A stretch of DNA of 64,000 nt from Scandinavium sp036495715 (GTDB lineage Bacteria > Pseudomonadota > Gammaproteobacteria > Enterobacterales > Enterobacteriaceae). A program made the position numbers and the translations under genes. The notes under the pieces were generated by a model, which worked only from the letters and a program-made list of their open reading frames with translations, was not told the DNA's origin and ran no database searches. Of this stretch, positions 43,268-52,764 are shown one piece after another (position 1 is the first letter of the stretch; each line of letters opens with the position of its first letter). The DNA is taken from positions 124,001-188,000 of the forward strand of contig DASXML010000048.1 of NCBI GenBank assembly GCA_036495715.1, given 5' to 3'.

Positions 43268-45493
43268 TTAGAAGTGCGTGTTCACACTCATATAATACGT
43301 GCGCCCCGACTCGTTATAGGTTTCTGCCCCCGCGCCATACATATAGCCCGTTGCGCCGCCAGTAGTCTGAGCATTGCCCGCGCGCCAGTGGCGTTTGTCG
43401 AACAGGTTATCGATACCTGCGGTGAAGCTGACGTATTTCGTTGCATCCCAGGTGCCGCTCAGACCGACAATGCTGTACGGACTGACTTCGTTCAGCTCGC
43501 TGCCGGTCGCCGGTTGGCCTTTGTAGTTATACTTCTTCGGCTGTTGCTTGCCGTACCAGGTAAAGGTCGACTGCACGGAGAAGTCCTGATACACCTGCCA
43601 GCTCAGGGTCGAGTTCAGCGTGTATTCTGGAATAATCGACAAACGATCGCCAGTCTCTTTGTTCTTGCTTTGCAACATGTAGGTGATGTTATTGGTCCAG
43701 TTGATGCTGTCGCTTACGGGCACATTCAACGTTCCTTCCAGGCCTTCCACCACCGCTTTTGGCACGTTCTCCCACTTATAGACGTCAGTGCCGTTGCCGT
43801 TGGTATAAACCGACGCATAACCGGCTTCAATTTTGTCGCGGTAATCGTTGCGGAACCAGGTGGCGCCAGCCAGCCAGCCGTCACGTTTGAATTCCAGACC
43901 CACTTCTTTGTTGATGCTGGTTTCGGCTTTCAGGTCTTCATTCCCTTGCAGGTAGCAGCCGCTGGTGCTGGCGTAGCAGCCCTGGCCTTTACTGAAGAGA
44001 ATGTAGTTCGGGTTAGTCTGATACAGGCTTGGGGCTTTGTAAGCACGCGCAATGCCCATTTTCAGCGTGAAATCATCACCTAAACCTTGTGACAGATTCA
44101 GCGACGGACTCCAGTTATCGCCGACGATGCTGTGATGATCGAAGCGCAATGCGGGGGTTAACATCGTCGAATCGGTCACTTCGATATTGTCTTCCGCAAA
44201 CAGCGAGAAGATTTCCGCCTGCGAGTACGGGCTGCGATCGGTGCTGCTGTAGCCCGGAATGGTGCCACCCATAAAGGTCTGGGTGTTGGAGCCCATATCC
44301 TTCATTTTCTGCTGGTTCCACTCGGTGCCGAGCGTCAGGGTCTGGTTGAAGACGACGTCGAGCGGCAGGTTGATTTCGCTGTGCAACAGCACGTCGTCCA
44401 GATCGATATCAACGAATTTATCGGAATTGAAAATGCCTTCAGTACCGCCCGCCAGGCCTTCACCTTTGCGTGAGTTGCGGGTGTGTTCGTACTGCGCCCA
44501 GGTGCTGGTGGTGATGCCGTTATCCCAGCCGCCATTCCACGTCAGCGCGAAGTTTTGACGGTACAGACGGTTGGTCTCTTTACCGTAGTTTTCCTTCACG
44601 AAATTATTGGTATTGGTGTTCTGGGTGTCGCCTGCGTACAGGTTGTTCTGGCGGGTATAGCCCGCTTCCAGTTCCAGTGACTGCATTGGGGCGAAGTCCC
44701 AGCGGAGCAGGCCATTGATCGCTTTGTTCTCAACTCCTTCACGCCCAGCGGGTAGGGTGTTTTGGTAAATACCGGTACGTTCTGACTGATGTCCCTGGTT
44801 GATATCCCAGGCATCGGCCTGCGTCTTATCGAGATTACCGAACAAGCGGAAGCTGAAATCGCCGCCCATCGGGCCGGTCAGGCTGAAGTTAGTCCGTTTG
44901 GTGGAACCTTCTTCGTTGTGCTCCGGCAGGTTCATGTAGGTGTCCCAACTGCCGTGCCACTCGTTGCTGGCTTTTTTGGTGATGATGTTCACCACACCAC
45001 CCGCCGCGCCGTTGCCGTAGCGCGCCGCCGCTGGGCCACGAATCACGTCGATACGCTCAATCATTTCAGGTGGCACCCAACCAGTATCTCCGCGAGTGTC
45101 TCGCTCACCGCGCCAGCCCAAACGCACGGAGTTACGGCTGGTCACGGGTTTGCCATCCACCAGTATCAGGGTGTTTTCCGGGCCCATGCCGCGAATATCA
45201 ATCTGGCGATTATTGCCGCGCTGCCCGCTGGTGGAGTTCCCGGTCAGGTTCACGCCCGGCATGGTGCGAATAATTTCAGATACGTCGCGGGCGGGCGGTC
45301 TTTTACGGATTTCATCAGCGGTAATGGTGGAAACGCCCGGCGCCTGCAAATTCTGCTGCGCCGCGGTAACGACCATGGTTTCTTCCGGCTCTGCTGTTTT
45401 TGCCTTTGCGGTCTCTTCTGCATGCAGAGGGAATGCCACCCCGTAAATGCCCAGATTGACCAGTAAGGTCAGGGACTTAAGTTTGTTATTCAT
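43268..45493 (-). CDS. fepA: Ferric enterobactin outer-membrane receptor FepA
   Basis: 741 residues. Signal peptide to about residue 25; TonB box E-T-M-V-V-T-A at 38-44. The plug (to ~170) has RDVSEIIRTMPGVNLTGNST, RQIDIRGMGPENTLILVDGK and GPAAARYGNGAAGGVVNIIT, and a 22-strand barrel ends RTYYMSVNTHF. It binds ferric enterobactin at the surface and imports it with TonB. Divergent from fes across a 168-bp region with Fur boxes, the E. coli arrangement. Confidence 0.97.
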   Translation of the reverse strand: MNNKLKSLTLLVNLGIYGVAFPLHAEETAKAKTAEPEETMVVTAAQQNLQAPGVSTITADEIRKRPPARDVSEIIRTMPGVNLTGNSTSGQRGNNRQIDIRGMGPENTLILVDGKPVTSRNSVRLGWRGERDTRGDTGWVPPEMIERIDVIRGPAAARYGNGAAGGVVNIITKKASNEWHGSWDTYMNLPEHNEEGSTKRTNFSLTGPMGGDFSFRLFGNLDKTQADAWDINQGHQSERTGIYQNTLPAGREGVENKAINGLLRWDFAPMQSLELEAGYTRQNNLYAGDTQNTNTNNFVKENYGKETNRLYRQNFALTWNGGWDNGITTSTWAQYEHTRNSRKGEGLAGGTEGIFNSDKFVDIDLDDVLLHSEINLPLDVVFNQTLTLGTEWNQQKMKDMGSNTQTFMGGTIPGYSSTDRSPYSQAEIFSLFAEDNIEVTDSTMLTPALRFDHHSIVGDNWSPSLNLSQGLGDDFTLKMGIARAYKAPSLYQTNPNYILFSKGQGCYASTSGCYLQGNEDLKAETSINKEVGLEFKRDGWLAGATWFRNDYRDKIEAGYASVYTNGNGTDVYKWENVPKAVVEGLEGTLNVPVSDSINWTNNITYMLQSKNKETGDRLSIIPEYTLNSTLSWQVYQDFSVQSTFTWYGKQQPKKYNYKGQPATGSELNEVSPYSIVGLSGTWDATKYVSFTAGIDNLFDKRHWRAGNAQTTGGATGYMYGAGAETYNESGRTYYMSVNTHF

Positions 45494-45580
45494 TATAAGC
45501 CAACATCCTGCTGTAAAAGTAAAACCTCGTCATACGTCAGAGGTTACGAAGGGAAATAAAACGCGCGCCAATACGCTATT

Positions 45581-45599
45581 GCAAATGCAAATAGTTATC
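45581..45599. promoter_or_regulatory. Fur box in the fepA-fes divergent region
   Basis: GCAAATGCAAATAGTTATC matches 13 of 19 consensus positions. An overlapping second element (GTTATCAATAATATTATC) extends to about 45611, suggesting two Fur dimers controlling both fepA and fes, as is known in E. coli. Confidence 0.7.
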
Positions 45600-45661
45600 A
45601 ATAATATTATCAATAAATTTGATGTGTAACAAAAAATTCCACAGACAGCGCGGGGTTTACG

Positions 45662-46873
45662 GTGGCGGAAATAGTAACGACAGGGAGTGCGGCCTGGTGG
45701 GAACGCATAGACGGCCCGCAATGGCGGCGGGAAGGGGCGTTTTGCCATGTCACTTTTTACTGGCGCGACCCGGCGGGGAGTGAGTCACATTCGGCTGTCC
45801 AGCGGGTGTGGATTTACATCACCGGCGTCACCGATCATCACCAAAATGCGGTCCCGCAGACGCTGTGCCGCCTGCCCGGCACCGATGTCTGGCAGTGGCA
45901 AACCCGACTGCCTGCCAGCTGGCGTGGCAGCTACTGCTTTATTCCTGTCGAACGTGATGATGATTTTGCGGCGGTATTGTTTGACGGCAATCCCCTGGAC
46001 CGCCAGTTGCTGCGTGAAGGCTGGCGAAAACTGCTGCCCCGGGCGATTGCCGATCCGCTCAACACCCACAGTTGGCGCGGCGGGCGCGGGCATGCCGTAT
46101 CGGCGCTTTCTTTACCGGATGCACCGGTGCAGCCCGGCTGGGATCTGCCTGACGTGCCTTACACGCCACCCGTCTGTATTCACTGGCGTAGCCAACGTCT
46201 GGGCAATGTGCGCCGCGTGTGGATCTACACCACGGGTGAGCATTCGCACCCTAACCGCCCGTTGGCGTTGCTTCTTGACGGTCAGTTCTGGGCCGAAAGT
46301 ATGCCCATCTGGTCGCCCCTCGCGCGTTTAACCCGAGAAGGGCTGCTTCCGGCGGCGGTGTATGTGTTGATTGATGCCATAGATACCGCGCACCGCAGCG
46401 CAGAATTGCCGTGTAATACCGATTTCTGGCTGGCCATTCAGGACGAACTTCTTCCACAAATTCAGGAAATTGCCCCGTACAGCGAACGCCCCGAGCGCAC
46501 CCTTGTCGCCGGGCAAAGTTTCGGAGGACTGGCGGCGATGTTTGCCGGGCTAAATTTCCCTGAGCGTTTCGGCTGCGTACTAAGCCAGTCCGGTTCCTAC
46601 TGGTGGCCTCAGCGCGGCGACCGTCACGGTGGCGTTATTCTCGAAAAACTTTCTCGTGGCGAATTTTCGCCACAGGGTTTGCGGGTCTGGCTTGAAGCCG
46701 GGCGTCGCGAGCCGCTTATCTTTGAGACCAATCAGGCCCTTTTACAACAATTACACCACACACAGCAGCCGGTTTTCTGGCGTCAGGTTGACGGCGGACA
46801 CGATGCGCTGTGCTGGCGCGGCGGATTGACGTCGGGGCTGATGGCGCTCTGGCAACCGCTGCTTGATGCATAA
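45662..46873 (+). CDS. fes: Enterobactin esterase Fes
   Basis: 403 residues from a GTG start. No signal peptide, so cytoplasmic. Fes N-terminal domain (VWIYITGVTDHHQNAVPQTL, WRGSYCFIPVERDDDF, EGWRKLLPRAIADPLNTHSW), then the hydrolase domain with A-G-Q-S-F-G-G (nucleophile Ser about 286) and QVDGGHDALCWRGGL carrying the catalytic His. It opens the trilactone of ferric enterobactin so that iron can be released. First gene of fes-ybdZ-entF; ybdZ follows after 26 bases. The exported paralogue at 38752-40314 shares the domain plan. Confidence 0.96.
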   Translation: MAEIVTTGSAAWWERIDGPQWRREGAFCHVTFYWRDPAGSESHSAVQRVWIYITGVTDHHQNAVPQTLCRLPGTDVWQWQTRLPASWRGSYCFIPVERDDDFAAVLFDGNPLDRQLLREGWRKLLPRAIADPLNTHSWRGGRGHAVSALSLPDAPVQPGWDLPDVPYTPPVCIHWRSQRLGNVRRVWIYTTGEHSHPNRPLALLLDGQFWAESMPIWSPLARLTREGLLPAAVYVLIDAIDTAHRSAELPCNTDFWLAIQDELLPQIQEIAPYSERPERTLVAGQSFGGLAAMFAGLNFPERFGCVLSQSGSYWWPQRGDRHGGVILEKLSRGEFSPQGLRVWLEAGRREPLIFETNQALLQQLHHTQQPVFWRQVDGGHDALCWRGGLTSGLMALWQPLLDA

Positions 46874-46899
46874 AGCGCGATTTACGACAGGAGTTTGGT

Positions 46900-47115
46900 A
46901 TGCAAATCAGTAACCCTTTCGATGATGCGCAGGGGCAGTTTTATATTCTGCAAAATGCGCAGCGGCAATACAGCCTGTGGCCGCAGCAGTGCGCGTTACC
47001 CGCAGGCTGGACAATCGTCTGCGAGCCACAAAACGCTGAAGTGTGTAACGCCTGGCTGGCGGCCCGCTGGACCACCCTGAATCCTGCTCATTTCGCCGGA
47101 GTTCGTCATGACTGA
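46900..47115 (+). CDS. ybdZ: MbtH-like protein YbdZ
   Basis: 71 residues. SNPFDDAQGQFYILQNAQRQ, YSLWPQQCALPAGWTIVCEP and LAARWTTLNPA follow the MbtH pattern with its conserved Asn-Pro and Trp residues. MbtH proteins bind the adenylation domain of their synthetase and raise its activity or solubility; here the partner is EntF, whose start codon lies inside the last eight bases of this gene. Confidence 0.95.
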   Translation: MQISNPFDDAQGQFYILQNAQRQYSLWPQQCALPAGWTIVCEPQNAEVCNAWLAARWTTLNPAHFAGVRHD

Positions 47116-50100
47116 ACGTTTATCGCTGGTGGCGGCTCAGCCGGGGATCTGGATGGCAGAACAGCTTTCGACGCTGCCAAACGCCTGGAGCGTGGCGCAT
47201 TACGTTGAACTGGAAGGCGAAATCGACGCGCCATTATTACAGCAGGCGATAGCGCTTGGCCTGGCGCAGGCGGATACGTTGCGGATGCGCTTTGATGAAG
47301 ACAACGGCGAGCCGTGGCAGTGGATCGACAACAGCCTGAAACCGGGCGTTTCTGCGCTGTTGGATTTGCGCCATGAAGCCGATCCGCATGTCGTTGCGAC
47401 GGCACATATGCAGGCGGATTTAGCACAAAACACGCGCGTCGACAGCGGTAATTCGTTGCTGTGTCACCAGCTATTTCGTGTGGCAAATAATCGCTGGTAC
47501 TGGTATCAGCGCTATCACCATTTGCTGGTCGATGGCTTCAGTTTCCCGGCTATTACCCGCCAGATCGTGCAAATTTATCGTGCGCTATTACGCCACGAAG
47601 CACCGCCAGAATCACCGTTCACGCCGTTTTCCGAGGTGGTCGAAGAGTATCAACGCTACCGTGAAAGCGACGGCTGGAAACGTGACGGTGCATTCTGGGC
47701 TGAACTGCGCCAGCAGTTGCCGCCTCCGGCTTCGCTTTCTTCGTCACCGTTACCGGGCCGCGCCTCGACAACGGAAATATGGCGGCTGAAGCTAACCGCT
47801 GACCGAACAACGTTTTCTCGATTAGTTACAACATCCTCATGTCCGCGCACCGATTTAGCACTGGCGCTGGCGGCGCTGTGGCTCGGTCGTTTGTGCGGGC
47901 GTAACGACTATGCGGCGGGTTACATATTCATGCGTCGTCTCGGCTCTGCGGCGCTGACGGCCACTGGCCCGGTGCTGAATGTGTTACCGCTGGCGGTGAG
48001 CATTAAACCCGAGGACACGCTGCCGGAACTGGCCGAACGTTTGGGTACGCAGTTGAAAAAAATGCGCCGTCATCAGCGTTACGATGCCGAACAGATCGTG
48101 CGTGATGCAGGAAAAGCGGCGGGGGAAGAGCCGTTGTTTGGCCCGGTATTTAACATCAAAGTGTTTGATTATCAGCTCGATATCGACGGCGTTTGCGCCA
48201 CAACGCACACGCTAGCCACCGGGCCGGTCAACGATCTCGAACTGGCATTATTCCCCGATGAAGAAGGCGGCCTGACAATCGAAGTGCTGGCGAACCAGCA
48301 GCGTTACGACAAGCCAACGTTGCAACAACACATTGCCCGTTTACAGGCGTTACTGGAGCAGTTTGCCGCCGATCCGGCCCTACGCTGTGGCGACGTAGAT
48401 CTAGTGTCACCCGCCGAATATCAGCGGCTGGCGCAGATCAACGACACCAACATGATATTGCCGGAAACCACACTCAGCGCACTGGTGGCAGCACAGGCGG
48501 CGAAAACACCAAATGCTCCTGCGCTCGCCGATGCGCGTCTGCAATTCAGCTACCGCGAAATGCGCCAACAGGTGGTGGCATTGGCGAATGTGCTGCGTGA
48601 GCGCGGCGTTAAACCCGGCGATAGCGTGGCGGTGGCGTTGCCGCGTTCGGTGTTTTTAACCCTCGCGCTGCACGGTATTGTCGAAGCGGGCGCGGCCTGG
48701 CTGCCGCTTGATACCGGTTATCCGGACGACCGTTTACAGATGATGCTCGAAGACGCGAAGCCTTCGTTGCTGATCACCTCCGAAGACCAAATGGGCCGGT
48801 TTTCTGGCATCGAGACACTGTGTTACAGCGCGCCGCTGACGGCGGGCGATGATGTTCCGCTGGCGTTGTCCCGACCCGATCACACCGCCTATATCATCTT
48901 TACCTCCGGTTCGACCGGGCGTCCGAAAGGGGTGATGGTCGGCCAAACGGCCATCGTCAATCGCCTGTTGTGGATGCAGGAAAGTTATCCACTGACGGCA
49001 GACGACGTGGTGGCGCAGAAAACGCCGTGCAGTTTTGATGTCTCGGTGTGGGAATTCTGGTGGCCGTTTATCACGGGCGCAAAACTGGTGATGGCCGAGC
49101 CAGAGGCGCATCGTGACCCGTTAGCGTTGCAGCAGTTCTTCGCCAATTTTGGCGTGACGACGACGCATTTTGTCCCGTCGATGCTGGCGGCGTTTGTGGC
49201 TTCGCTAGCGGAGGAGAATGTGAGTACCTGCCGCACGCTGAAACAGGTGTTCTGTAGCGGTGAAGCACTGCCGACCGCGCTGTGCCGCGAATGGGAACAA
49301 CTGACCCACGCGCCGTTGCACAATTTATATGGTCCCACGGAAGCGGCGGTGGACGTCAGCTGGTATCCGGCTTTTGGTCCTGAACTGGCGGCGGTGTCAG
49401 GCAGCAGCGTGCCGATTGGTTTCCCGGTGTGGAACACGGGATTACGCATTCTTGATGCGCAGATGCGCCCGCTGCCGTTCGGCGTGGCGGGTGATTTGTA
49501 CCTTACCGGCATTCAACTGGCGCAGGGTTACATGGGCCGTCCTGACCTCACCGCCAGCCGTTTTATCGCCGACCCGTTTGCGCCGGGCGAGCGGATGTAC
49601 CGTACCGGTGACGTCGCGCGCTGGCTGGATAACGGCGCAGTGGAATATCTGGGGCGCAGCGACGATCAGCTGAAAATTCGCGGTCAGCGTATCGAACTCG
49701 GTGAAATCGAACGCATGATGCTGACATTGCCGGACGTTTCACAGGCGGTGGCGCATGCCTGTGTGCTGAATCAGGCGGTGGCGATGGGCGGCGATGCGCG
49801 TCAACTGGTGGGGTACGTGGTATCAGATTCCGGACTGCCATTGGATCGCGACGCTTTGCAGGAAAGTCTGCGCGACAAATTACCGCCGCACATGGTGCCG
49901 GTGACGTTGCTACAGCTTTCGTCTCTACCGCTGAGCGCCAACGGCAAGCTCGACCGCAAAGCTTTACCGTTGCCGGAACTGTCGCAAAAAACGCCGGGCC
50001 GTCCGGTAGAAAGTGCCACTGAAATGGCGGTAGCGGAGGCGTTTGGTGCGCTGCTGGGCTGTGAAATTCACGACGTGGATGCCGATTTCTTTGCGCTCGG

Positions 50101-50974
50101 CGGACATTCACTTCTGGCAATGCGTCTGGCGGCGCAACTCAGCCGCACGTTTGCCCGTCAGGTGACGCCGGGGCAGGTGATGGTGGCATCGAGCGTCGGC
50201 AAACTCAGCCAGCTTCTGGCGTCGGTAGACGACGGGCAGGTGCAGCGTCTGGGTTATGAGACTCTTTTGCCGCTACGAGAAAGCCACGGCCCGACGCTGT
50301 GGTGTTTCCATCCGGCCTCCGGTTTTGCCTGGCAATTCAGCGTGCTGGCGCGCTGGCTGGACTCGCGCTGGTCGATAACGGGCATTCAGTCGCCGCGTCC
50401 GGAAGGGCCGATGGCGAGTGCTGAAAATCTGGACGCGTTGTGTGAACGCCATCTGGCGACGCTCCTGCAACAGCAGCCACACGGCCCGTATTATCTGTTC
50501 GGCTATTCACTCGGCGGTACGCTGGCGCAGGGCATCGCGGCGCGTTTACGTCAGCGCGGCGAAGCCGTCGCGTTTCTCGGTCTGCTGGATACCTGGCCGC
50601 CGGAAACGCAAAACTGGTCAGAGAAAGAGGCTAATGGTCTGGATCCGGACGTGTTGGCAGAGATCAATCGCGAGCGTGAGGCGTTTCTGGCCGCACAGCA
50701 GGGGCAGGCGTCCAGCGAGTTATTCAACGCCATTGAAGGCAATTATGCCGATGCGGTACGGCTGTTAACCACCGCCCACAGCGTGAAGTTTGACGGTAAA
50801 GCGACACTGTTTGTCGCCGAGAAAACGCTAACGCCGGGTCAGGATCCACACCGTGCGTGGGCACCGTGGGTAAAAGAACTGGATGTTTATCGTCATGATT
50901 GCGCCCACGTGGACATCATTTCTCCGCAGGCGTTTGAGGCGATTGGACCGGTGTTGAGGGCGTTGTTGGGGTAA
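47108..50974 (+). CDS. entF: Enterobactin synthetase EntF (NRPS C-A-T-TE)
   Basis: 1288 residues. Condensation domain with H-H-L-L-V-D-G at about 136-142. Adenylation domain for L-serine with IIFTSGSTGRPKGVMVG near 595-610 and GRSDDQLKIRGQRIELGEIE. Carrier domain with L-G-G-H-S-L, phosphopantetheine Ser about 1001. Thioesterase with F-G-Y-S-L-G-G, nucleophile Ser about 1134. It activates serine, joins it to 2,3-dihydroxybenzoate delivered on EntB, and cyclises three units into enterobactin. Length and domain order match E. coli. It overlaps ybdZ by eight bases. Confidence 0.97.
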   Translation: MTERLSLVAAQPGIWMAEQLSTLPNAWSVAHYVELEGEIDAPLLQQAIALGLAQADTLRMRFDEDNGEPWQWIDNSLKPGVSALLDLRHEADPHVVATAHMQADLAQNTRVDSGNSLLCHQLFRVANNRWYWYQRYHHLLVDGFSFPAITRQIVQIYRALLRHEAPPESPFTPFSEVVEEYQRYRESDGWKRDGAFWAELRQQLPPPASLSSSPLPGRASTTEIWRLKLTADRTTFSRLVTTSSCPRTDLALALAALWLGRLCGRNDYAAGYIFMRRLGSAALTATGPVLNVLPLAVSIKPEDTLPELAERLGTQLKKMRRHQRYDAEQIVRDAGKAAGEEPLFGPVFNIKVFDYQLDIDGVCATTHTLATGPVNDLELALFPDEEGGLTIEVLANQQRYDKPTLQQHIARLQALLEQFAADPALRCGDVDLVSPAEYQRLAQINDTNMILPETTLSALVAAQAAKTPNAPALADARLQFSYREMRQQVVALANVLRERGVKPGDSVAVALPRSVFLTLALHGIVEAGAAWLPLDTGYPDDRLQMMLEDAKPSLLITSEDQMGRFSGIETLCYSAPLTAGDDVPLALSRPDHTAYIIFTSGSTGRPKGVMVGQTAIVNRLLWMQESYPLTADDVVAQKTPCSFDVSVWEFWWPFITGAKLVMAEPEAHRDPLALQQFFANFGVTTTHFVPSMLAAFVASLAEENVSTCRTLKQVFCSGEALPTALCREWEQLTHAPLHNLYGPTEAAVDVSWYPAFGPELAAVSGSSVPIGFPVWNTGLRILDAQMRPLPFGVAGDLYLTGIQLAQGYMGRPDLTASRFIADPFAPGERMYRTGDVARWLDNGAVEYLGRSDDQLKIRGQRIELGEIERMMLTLPDVSQAVAHACVLNQAVAMGGDARQLVGYVVSDSGLPLDRDALQESLRDKLPPHMVPVTLLQLSSLPLSANGKLDRKALPLPELSQKTPGRPVESATEMAVAEAFGALLGCEIHDVDADFFALGGHSLLAMRLAAQLSRTFARQVTPGQVMVASSVGKLSQLLASVDDGQVQRLGYETLLPLRESHGPTLWCFHPASGFAWQFSVLARWLDSRWSITGIQSPRPEGPMASAENLDALCERHLATLLQQQPHGPYYLFGYSLGGTLAQGIAARLRQRGEAVAFLGLLDTWPPETQNWSEKEANGLDPDVLAEINREREAFLAAQQGQASSELFNAIEGNYADAVRLLTTAHSVKFDGKATLFVAEKTLTPGQDPHRAWAPWVKELDVYRHDCAHVDIISPQAFEAIGPVLRALLG

Positions 50975-50980
50975 GCATGT

Positions 50981-51009
50981 TAGGCCTGGCAGCCAGTCTG
51001 CCGGGCCTA
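50981..51009 (+). terminator. Hairpin after entF
   Basis: TAGGCCTGGCA and TGCCGGGCCTA pair over 11 bp with one wobble, seven bases after the entF stop. The tail AATATTGCGTTTTC is only partly T-rich; it also resembles a REP palindrome. Confidence 0.6.
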
Positions 51010-51087
51010 AATATTGCGTTTTCGTCGCGCTATCCTTCTTTAACCTTTATGGCACAATGAGCGCTTTCCGCTCTGGAGTGAAGGGAA

Positions 51088-51927
51088 GTGCTCAATCGTA
51101 TCGATCTGTTTTTGATGGACCCGCCAGCCACCACGTTGAAAGGCGCAAAACGGTTTGGACTGGAGTTTCTCTGGTTCGGCGTAAAGGAATTACGCGCCTG
51201 TTTGTTTGCGGGTTTATTCTTCGTGGCTATCTTTTGTGTGCCACGTGCTGGGCTGATTGGGGTGTCGCGTTACGATCTGCTGTTGCTTATCGCCATCGCC
51301 ATTCAGCTCATCATGTTTATGACTCACCTCGAAAGTCTTGATGAAATCAAAGCGATAACGCTATTTCACGTTCTGGGATTCGCGCTCGAACTGTTCAAAA
51401 CCTCTTCCGCGATTGGCTCATGGCACTACCCGGAAGCGGGCTGGAGCAAGATTGGTGGTGTGCCGTTATTCAGCGGGTTTATGTACGCGGCGGTCGGCAG
51501 TTACATTATTCAGTGCTGGCGATTGTTTGATTTAAAAATCCGCCATCATCCGCCCATTTTGCATGCCGTTTTACTGTCGCTGGCGCTGTACGCCAATTTT
51601 TTCACCCACCATTTTATCGGCGATTATCGCGGGTATATCGCTGCGGCGGCGCTCGGTATGTACGCTCGTTCGACGGTCATTTTTACCCCGTACGATACAC
51701 CTCGCAAAATGCCATTACTGGTGGCTTTCGCGCTGATCGGTTTCTTTATCTGGCTGGCGGAAAACATGGGCACGTTCTTTGGCGTCTGGCGCTACCCGAA
51801 TCAGCTGGGGGCGTGGGCGACGGTGCATGTCGGAAAATGGGGTTCATGGACGCTGCTGGTGATGATGACCTTTACCATCACGCTATTTTTGAAAGACATC
51901 AAAAAGCGCATTCACGTTGCGCAATGA
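51088..51927 (+). CDS. DUF817 integral membrane protein
   Basis: 279 residues from a GTG with GGAG nine bases upstream. About seven or eight hydrophobic segments; conserved-looking stretches are FGVKELRACLFAGLFFVAIF, GSWHYPEAGWSKIGGVPLFS, SGFMYAAVGSYIIQCWRLFD, HFIGDYRGYIAAAALG and WRYPNQLGAWATVHVGKWGS, which I associate with DUF817. Function unknown. It stands between entF and fepC, where E. coli carries fepE, on the entF strand and 113 bases behind it. It shows no resemblance to the chain-length regulator FepE. No Fur box is obvious directly upstream. Confidence 0.82.
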   Translation: MLNRIDLFLMDPPATTLKGAKRFGLEFLWFGVKELRACLFAGLFFVAIFCVPRAGLIGVSRYDLLLLIAIAIQLIMFMTHLESLDEIKAITLFHVLGFALELFKTSSAIGSWHYPEAGWSKIGGVPLFSGFMYAAVGSYIIQCWRLFDLKIRHHPPILHAVLLSLALYANFFTHHFIGDYRGYIAAAALGMYARSTVIFTPYDTPRKMPLLVAFALIGFFIWLAENMGTFFGVWRYPNQLGAWATVHVGKWGSWTLLVMMTFTITLFLKDIKKRIHVAQ

Positions 51928-51950
51928 CGCCTCGATTTTCTCTTTACAAG

Positions 51951-51974
51951 CATCGGCCTGATTTTAGGCTGATG
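51951..51974. terminator. Hairpin between the DUF817 gene and fepC
   Basis: CATCGGCCT-GATTTT-AGGCTGATG, a 9-bp stem with one wobble pair, between convergent genes; it overlaps the fepC stop codon. Probably serves both transcripts. Confidence 0.55.
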
Positions 51975-52764
51975 TTCGACCCAGCGGCACCACCAACGGC
52001 GTACCCGCGACCGGATCATCAATAATCAGGCTGCGCAGGCCGTAGATTTTTTCGATTAATTCCGCCGTGACAATCTCTTTCGGCGCGCCCTCGGCGATAA
52101 TTTTGCCCTCGCGCAATGCAATCAGATGCGTGGCATAACGGCAGGCCTGGTTGAGATCGTGCAGCACCGCCGCCAGCGTATAACCCCGTTCGCGATTGAG
52201 TTCGCTCAGCAATTCCAACAGATCAATTTGATGGCTGATGTCGAGCCAGGTGGTCGGTTCGTCAAGGAGCATAATTGCCGTTTCCTGCGCCAGCACCATC
52301 GCTATCCACGCGCGCTGACGCTGTCCGCCAGAGAGCGTGTCCACGCTTTGATTCGCCAGTTCCGTCACGCCCGTCGCCAGCATCGCCCGGTTTACCGCGT
52401 CGTCATCTTCTTTACGCCAGCGGCTGAACAGCGGCTGATGCGGATAACGTCCGCGCGCCACCAGTTCCTGCACAGTAATATCGCCCGGCGTGGTGGCGTT
52501 TTGTGCCAGCAGACCGATGCGTCGCGCCACGTCTTTACTGGCGAAACGCTGGATCTGCTCGCCGTCGAGAAACACCTGCCCGTGCTGCGGTGTCATCAGA
52601 CGACTTAACGTGCGTAACAGTGTCGATTTTCCGCAGCCGTTGGGGCCAATAATGGCGGTGAAATGACCGTCGGGAATGGCGACGTTAAGCGCCTCGGCAA
52701 TGATTTTCTTGCCGTAACTCAGCGTGAGTTGTTCGCCACGCAGGCGGGCGGTCGAAGCGGTCAT
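51964..52764 (-). CDS. fepC: Ferric enterobactin ABC transporter ATPase FepC
   Basis: 266 residues. Walker A G-P-N-G-C-G-K-S-T near 40-48, signature L-S-G-G-Q-R-Q-R, Walker B IMLLDEPTTWLD, and the His switch in AAVLHDLNQACRYA. It is the cytoplasmic ATPase of the FepB-FepDGC importer. Its ATG overlaps the fepG stop (ATGA). Last gene of fepD-fepG-fepC. Confidence 0.97.
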   Translation of the reverse strand: MTASTARLRGEQLTLSYGKKIIAEALNVAIPDGHFTAIIGPNGCGKSTLLRTLSRLMTPQHGQVFLDGEQIQRFASKDVARRIGLLAQNATTPGDITVQELVARGRYPHQPLFSRWRKEDDDAVNRAMLATGVTELANQSVDTLSGGQRQRAWIAMVLAQETAIMLLDEPTTWLDISHQIDLLELLSELNRERGYTLAAVLHDLNQACRYATHLIALREGKIIAEGAPKEIVTAELIEKIYGLRSLIIDDPVAGTPLVVPLGRTSA

